From contig CM055106.1 of assembly GCA_029204225.1 (NCBI GenBank), positions 44,243,003-44,307,002 of the forward strand: a DNA stretch of 64,000 nucleotides, read 5' to 3'. Below the pieces are notes generated by a model, which was given only the letters and a program-made list of their open reading frames with translations, was not told the DNA's origin and did no database searches. Positions 58,038 through 64,000 of this stretch are shown one piece after another. Origin of the DNA: Diphasiastrum complanatum. Taxonomy: Eukaryota > Streptophyta > Lycopodiopsida > Lycopodiales > Lycopodiaceae. Made by a program: the position numbers and the translations under genes. Position 1 is the first letter of the stretch, and every line of letters starts with the position of its first letter.

Positions 58038-60180
58038 TCAATAGGCATGATAGGTGATGGATCTTGAGGTGACTTGATCTCGGCCCCTTCAAGTGATGGA
58101 TGTTGATCTTCATGAAATATTACATCTCTACTTTGAATCACTTGTGAAGTAGAGAGTACAAAGAGTCTATAAGCCTTTTTGGTGGATGAATATCCAACCA
58201 TGATCTCTTTGCAAGAGCTTGGATCATCCTTCTTCGTTGTCTCCAAGGGAATGTGTGCAAAGCAAATAGTTCCAAATACTCTAAGGTGATCAAACTTAGG
58301 CTTCTTTTTGAATAAGACCTCATATGCTGTCCTTCCTTCAAGAGCAAAGGTGTGGGAGCCTATTGCAAAGATAACTTGCACAATATATAGCTTCTTCCCA
58401 AAAGTCTTTAGGCAAAGATGCTTCAATCCTTATGGCTTTTGCACACTCACATAAGAAACTATTCTTTCTCTCGGCCACTCCATTTTAAGATGGTGAATAA
58501 ACACAAGAGAACTCCCTTTTTATGCCTTCTCTCATAATAGTCATCGAATTTGTTGGAGATGTACTCTCCGCCACACCTCAAAGACTTGATCTTCAATGAG
58601 AATTGCTTCTCAAGATATGCTTTGAATATAAGGAAGTGATCATACACCAAGAATTTAGAAGAAAAAAGATATAACCATGTATATCTTGTGAAATCATCAA
58701 TAAATATCACAAAGCAAGTGGCTCCTCCCTTGCTTTTGGATGATGAGAAGTGCACATCCGAGTCAATCAACTCCAAAGGATGTGTGCTTTTGATGGAGGA
58801 TCTTTGATATGCTTTCTTGTGTGATTTTGCAATTGCACAAGCCTCACATGGCTTGATCTCCTTGGAAAGCTTCTTTGGCAAGCCAATAGCTTTGGCTCCT
58901 TTGATCATAGAAAGCATGGATCTCTAGTTGGGATGTCCCAACTTCCTATGCCATAACTCCTCCTTGGAAAGCTTTGTCACATAAGCAATATCACAACTTC
59001 CTCTTGGATCAAGCTTGTATATGCCTCCAAATCTTGATCCATGTGCAAGGATCTCATCATTTCTCTTGATCACAAAAACATCAATATTGAATTTCACATC
59101 AAGGCCACTATGAAGAAGTTCGCCAACACTTCTGAGGTTCTTTGTAGGATTAGGCACTTGGAAGATGAAATCTTCAAGGAAATACTCCCTATGTCCTCAA
59201 TATTGCATGCTTGGTCATTTGTTGTATAGATAAACTTCTTAGCTCCTTCATAAGGCATAAATGATGTGAAGGACTCCTTGGAGCTACACATATGTGAAGA
59301 TGCTCCACTATCAATGTACCAAGATCCATCCTTCTTGAAAGGTGTAGATGAAAAACTAGAGACCATAAGAGATCCCTCTCCATCACTTGCAATAGAGTCT
59401 TCTTTCTCCTTAGATATGTTGGCTCGCTTGAATTGGTTCTTCTTCTTGAAGCAATTTGTGGCATAGTGACCCTTCTTGCCACAAAAGAAAAATTTGATAT
59501 TCTTCTTCTTCTTTGAGGTAGAAGCATGAGAAGAATCATCCTCCTCTTCATCTTGGATCTTATCATTTACTTTGTCCTTAGAGAAGTGTTGGTGTTGTTT
59601 TTTGCTCCTCTCTTTGTGCTTGACCAGATAGAACTTTGTCATCATCATTATGATTGACAATTTGTCTATCCTTAATAGCTTGTTCTCATGCCTTGATTCT
59701 TCAACTATTAGCAGCCATTGAGTATGACTTGGACTAGCTCAATTTGTTTGATGGAATCTCCAATACAAACAAGCTCCCTTTGAATGACTTTCACTCTCAA
59801 AACATAATTAGTGGTACTCTCATCACTCTTTTGACAACTTTGGAATAATTGATTTCTAAGAGTGAGGAGCCTAGAGGTATTTTTGACCTCATAGATAGCT
59901 TTGAGAGTATCCCAAACATCCTTGGCCAAGGTACAAGCACCAATCTCTCTCAAAATCTCATTAGAGACATTCACCTTGATATAGTGGAGAGCCATCCTAG
60001 CTCTCTTCTTATACTTTTATACTTCTTGAAGGACTTGAGGCTCCTCCTCAATCCCAAGTACAATGTCCATCACATCTTGGAGTATCAAGATTGACTCCAT
60101 TCTAACCTTCCAAATAGAATAGTTGAAGGTAGGTAGTCTCTCACTAGATTCCAATCGAAAGGAACCCATAGATGTCATGT
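58038..60180 (-). pseudogene. Copia Gag, protease and integrase (G), flank of T
   Basis: On the minus strand Gag starts near 60178 (MTSMGSFRLESSERLPTFNY). It is followed by MESILILQDVMDIVLG, the knuckle CFFCGKKGHYATNC at about 59450-59490, and the protease site WYIDSGASSHM at about 59280-59320. The pre-integrase LWHRKLGHPN and the integrase core and end follow (FIDDFTRYTWLYLF, FGTICFAHIPLETTKKDDPS). Many breaks are present. It is very close to E in Gag. Confidence 0.87.
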
Positions 60181-60928
60181 AATAGTGAAGACTCCTTGTA
60201 ATGAGACAATAAATGTTGCTTCTCTCTCACTATAGGATCCTTGAAAGGTATATTACCAACTCTTATACAAGATCTTGCAACAAAATGTGAGATGGATCTC
60301 ACTAGCTCTACCAATCTCTCTCAAACTAGATCAACCTCTCATCAATTGATGGAGTATAGGCAATGTTTGGGTCAAACTATCTTTGGCACGTGTGAAACAC
60401 TCAAAGAATCCACAAATCACTCTAATACAATGAAATTGTAAGAAACAATGTGGCTATGACCTCAAAATAATGACTAGATCTCAAATAGATGAGATTGGCA
60501 AACCTCTTCTTGAATTTTTTGGTCAAACTAGTAAGATATGGATCAAACCAAAAGTGTCCACACAGGTGCCCTAACTAACTTTCTTCAAATGCTTATGACT
60601 TTTGATTGGCTCAACCAAATAGTATTGAAACAAATTGCTACAAAAACTAGACAAATCTAGCTTTCAAACAAGCTATCTAGCACCAAATTTGGATCTAACT
60701 TGGAAGAGAACCACCCAAACAAATTTGGTTGTCCTTCACACATGTCTAAACAATGAATTCCAATCTGTACCAGATCTGGTCCAATCCATATGATAATGAA
60801 TCCTCTTGATCCAAAAATCACTAAGATAGCAAAGGAGATGCAATCAACACTCTAGATCTTGATTTTCATAAAAAATTTGAAACTATGGATGATAGATGCA
60901 TCAAAGGCTTAAGTAAGCTCTAATGCCA
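60181..60928 (-). other. Leader of G
   Basis: Non-coding, similar to the leader of E (39341-40094). A degraded reverse primer site (AGCTCTAATGCCA) ends at 60928. Confidence 0.75.
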
Positions 60929-61215
60929 TGTGAAAATTCACACATGTGAAAATGCCCTAATGTGTGAAATTGATCTCCTAAGCAATGCTTTTGCACTTTA
61001 GATCAACTAATTGAAATCCAAGATCAATATCATATTCTAAGGCAAAGAGGCAAATCTACATGCATACATTCATAACCAAAGGTGTTTCACACGTGTGGAA
61101 AAGCTTCATGAAAAAACTAAGGCAAAACAAGCTCCTCTCCTCGAGTAGAGAAAGAATAGACCAATTTTGCTCTTTGGTAGAGAGAAAAAAAAATACATAG
61201 AAAATTGAGAGAAAT
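60929..61215 (-). repeat. 5' LTR fragment of G
   Basis: It begins TGTGAAAATTCACAC and follows the layout of LTR E (GATCTCCTAAG, CTCCTCTCCTCG.GTAGAGA), with CACACGTGTG at 61088-61097. It stops near 61215, where an unrelated integrase scrap begins. Confidence 0.8.
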
Positions 61216-61660
61216 TCAAGAACTTTTGTGATGCATTGGGATCCAAGAGGGAGCTATCAAGCCCAAGGACTCCACAAGAAAATGGAGTGGCCGAGAGGAA
61301 TGAATCAAACTTTGTGTGAAAGTGCAAAAGCCATGAGGTTAAGTGCCAATCTTCCTAAGTAATTTTTTTGGGGTGAAGCCTTGACATGTGCACTATCTTT
61401 GCAATAGGTGGCTGAGTGCACCATTGAATGGTACACCTTTTGAAGCTTTTTTTGGTAGGAGGCCGAGTGTCAACCAGTACTTTAAAATCTTTGGATTTAC
61501 TTGCTATGTCAACATTACACTTGATGATAGGACCAAAGAGAATCCCTCTTCAAAAAAGGGCCTTTTTTGTTGGATAGTGAGGTAGGCAAAGCATACAGAG
61601 ATTAATTCCTTCAACTAATAAAGTGGTCATAAGTAGGGATGTCATTTTTGGTGTAGTGTT
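61216..61660 (+). pseudogene. Copia integrase fragment (V)
   Basis: It contains SPRTPQENGVAERN, a degraded LCESAKAMRLSANLPK and FWGEA region, PFEAFFGRRPSVNQYFKIFG and the end VVISRDVIF. These are the C-terminal half of a copia integrase and its linker. It is heavily broken, with no LTR or neighbouring domain in place. Confidence 0.75.
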
Positions 61661-62784
61661 CTATGGATATGCAAATGTTTCTACATTTCAAAAAGCCAAA
61701 TTGCTCATCTCATATATTCAAAAGGGGGGAGAGCATATTTGTCAATAGCTTAGCAACACAAACTCATAAGAGGTGTTTAGCATCATAAGCAACTTTAAGC
61801 TCTTAATTATGAGAGAATTTTCATACTCAAAATCAACTCAAAAGGACCTTTAAAGAAGGGTTAAAAAAAGACACCCAGAGCAAGAGCTTCTTAAATACTA
61901 TTTAACATATTGATATGAATTTTCAAAAATTCAAGCATAATGTGACCAAGGCCTAAGGTCTAAGCAATTGTTAGGCTTTTGAGGGGTGATTCATGTAGGA
62001 AGGTCATTGTTAGTTCTCAACTTGCTGATGTTGGATCATTATTGGTATCATTTTTCATGTCTGAAGATTCTTTTTCATCCAAAACAAGTTTGTAGCAAGT
62101 TCATATGCAATAATAATACTTCAAATTTTGGAAGAACAAAGTGTAGGCTGTATTGGCTTAATGGCCAAGACATAAGGACTATCCTTTCTTCCATTCCAAA
62201 AGAATGGAAGAAAGGATAGTCCTTCATGAATTGTTGTTATTGACATAATCTGTAAAATATTTGTCAAAATTAAATGATTATGACCATATTCAAATGATAT
62301 ATTGTATTAATCTTTTACTCTAATTGTTGAGTGCATGTGCAAGTATCAATTCTCATAGCAAAGGATTTCAGTTTGGTGAAGATGGGCAGGTTCTACAAGT
62401 AGTACTTGCATATTTATGAAATTAGTCGTATGTTTTGACATCTAACCTTTGAGGAAGTGCTTGAGGATAGAACATGAAAAGCTTGCTAAGCTTAAGTAAT
62501 GTACCATATAGGATATATCGAAGATTGTATATTAAGTTTATAAAAAAAGCTCAGATGAGTCTATTATGAATTGGTGATGAGATTAGGGATTGATCAACCC
62601 TCTCCACCATGATTGGGAATGGGCAATAGAAAATAAGGCCTAGAAATTGATTACAATTATGCAACATAAGATAGAAATATACTCTTTCTTAGAAGGATTT
62701 CACTTGGGATGAATCATGAAGTTGTAACAAAGAAATTCCAACTTGAAAATGGCTAACATCAATGATTTAGACCAATTACTTTTG
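61661..62784. other. Unassigned AT-rich stretch with one hairpin
   Basis: No gene or LTR is recognised. The only structure is the perfect hairpin at 62174-62224, listed separately. Confidence 0.4.
62174..62224. repeat. Perfect 23-bp inverted repeat, 5-nt loop
   Basis: Arms 62174-62196 (AAGGACTATCCTTTC...) and 62202-62224 (...GAAAGGATAGTCCTT) are exact reverse complements with loop CAAAA. It could be a small foldback element, a hairpin RNA source or a recent local inverted duplication. Confidence 0.95.
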
Positions 62785-62854
62785 CCACATGTCTTAGATA
62801 GCTTACCTACCTTGCCAAATGGCTTGTGATATCCTACAACACCTAGGAAAAATG

Positions 62855-62915
<61 letters not shown>

Positions 62916-63977
62916 ATCCATCAAACATTTTCCAACGTATAACCCTCTAAAGATCAGCCCACACTCAACAAACTGCTCTCTTTAAATCATTGTAATAGTC
63001 AAAACTCCCACATCGGATCAAGAAACCCAAAGCTTGTTGGCCAAGAGCCAACTAGTCTTGCATAATAAAGATTTTCTTGTGGGGAGGGCCAATCTTGACC
63101 CCTCATCAATTCTTCATGTGAATAATACTTGCTATGATGTGTTTGGTATAACATTTTTCAATATTGATTCAGGTATTTGATGACAAGGGTCTTGCACTAT
63201 TCGTTAAGATTGAATAAAACTCAAAGATAAGTTTGCATGCAAGTCAAGCACATGTTCTGTAGGTCTAAATCTAGTAAGGTAGCTTCCTTATAAGTCCACA
63301 CTTATGAGTCCACACAAAGGGGGGTGGGGGGTACATCTTGTTGATGTCCATTTGTTTGTATCCATTTGATTGGCACCTATTTAAAAGATGAACTACGTGA
63401 TAATAATCAATTTATAAACAGGAGTTTTGGCACAATTTCTAGGCGACATTAAAGTTGACGGTTATTGAGATTGGAGCACTTTATTGAAATATATTCTAGC
63501 GCGCGCACACACACACACACATATGAAACTTCCTTGTAAGCTCTCTATGAAACCTTTAACCTGCTAATATTAATTTTACTTTCTAATAGCTTGTTTGTCT
63601 TGAAGCCAAACGGCTTAACTAGTAAGGGTCTTAGTCTCAAAATAGATCTTGGGGTTGAGAATAAAAGAGTTCGTACCACAAGGGAAAAATCAATAACACT
63701 CAAGATAATTCATGAACAATGGGTCTTTCATAAGAAAGACAGATAAAGCTATGGATTTGCATTTTGAATATCTTCCAAGTGAAGGATATGCAAAACTCAT
63801 CCAATCTGAGTAAAAAGTTTTAAAAGAATGCTTCTTCCAATCTACAACCGATTCAAGTGTGATCAGATAAATCCTTGCTAATTAATGCCAATAACATCGA
63901 GAAGGGTGCATTTTTCCTAGGTGTCATAGGATCTCCAAGCCATTTGGCAAGGTAGGTAAGCTATCTAAGACATGTGG
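62785..63977. mobile_element. 1.2-kb unit bounded by ~70-bp inverted repeats
   Basis: Arm 62785-62855 and arm 63908-63977 are inverted copies. The outer 41 bp (CCACATGTCTTAGATAGC...) match perfectly and the inner 30 bp imperfectly. TTG stands outside both arms, a possible 3-bp target duplication. The interior holds a (CT)n run, a (CA)n run at 63506-63521 and a CCCACATCGG motif typical of some plant LTRs. There is no transposase ORF. A non-autonomous terminal-inverted-repeat DNA transposon is possible; a chance inverted duplication is the alternative. Confidence 0.5.
62859..62913. repeat. (CT)n microsatellite, about 27 units
   Basis: Uninterrupted CT repeat just inside the left arm of the inverted-repeat unit. 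The Arg-Glu ORF on the minus strand is an artefact. Confidence 0.97.
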
Positions 63978-64000
63978 TTGTACCGAGTGTTTGCCAACCT

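Noticed and set aside
63000-63120. CCCACATCGG block as a separate LTR
   Set aside because: The motif is seen in some plant LTRs, but no partner copy, primer site or coding domain is found nearby.

Overview
The window is plant nuclear DNA made almost entirely of LTR-retrotransposon fossils. Most are Ty1/copia: integrase lies before reverse transcriptase, the Gag zinc knuckle is CX2CX4HX4C, and the primer-binding sites match plant initiator-Met tRNA (TGGTATCAGAGC). A minority are Ty3/gypsy. I found no convincing host gene, tRNA, rRNA or CRISPR array. Dense nesting and low GC suggest a large-genome land plant, possibly a gymnosperm, but the sequence alone does not fix the species. I label elements A, C1, C2, D to H, J to N, P, Q and S to V.

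Layout. 1-8.2 kb: copia A (3' part), a copia RNase H/LTR scrap (M), a gypsy relic with two LTR pieces (K), a copia scrap (L). 8.2-13.6 kb: old copia J with a long, hairpin-rich LTR. 13.6-22.8 kb: LTR scraps (H1, H2, N1), simple repeats, unassigned AT-rich DNA and one unrecognised 254-codon ORF. 22.8-31 kb: copia C1 (+) and copia F (-). 31-48.3 kb: a nest in which the LTR of N2 was split by copia D, and D was then hit by E (35823-40914, TSD GGTTT) and by C2 (41366-47166, TSD AAGTA). 48.3-51.7 kb: short copia and gypsy pieces and a GC-rich repeat tract. 51.7-61.2 kb: an LTR element T inserted in a copia whose two flanks (G and U) now face opposite ways, best explained by a later inversion. 61.2-64 kb: an integrase scrap, a perfect 23-bp hairpin, and a roughly 1.2-kb unit bounded by about 70-bp inverted repeats.

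Relative ages from hand-compared LTR pairs: C2 is youngest (2 differences in 682 bp), then E (about 14 substitutions in 820 bp), T (about 21 in 534 bp), and J (about 7% over a short overlap). The order agrees with the nesting. Nothing here works as a host pathway. The genes are gag-pol remnants, and shared LTR motifs, notably the palindrome CACACGTGTG, suggest common regulatory inputs across families.
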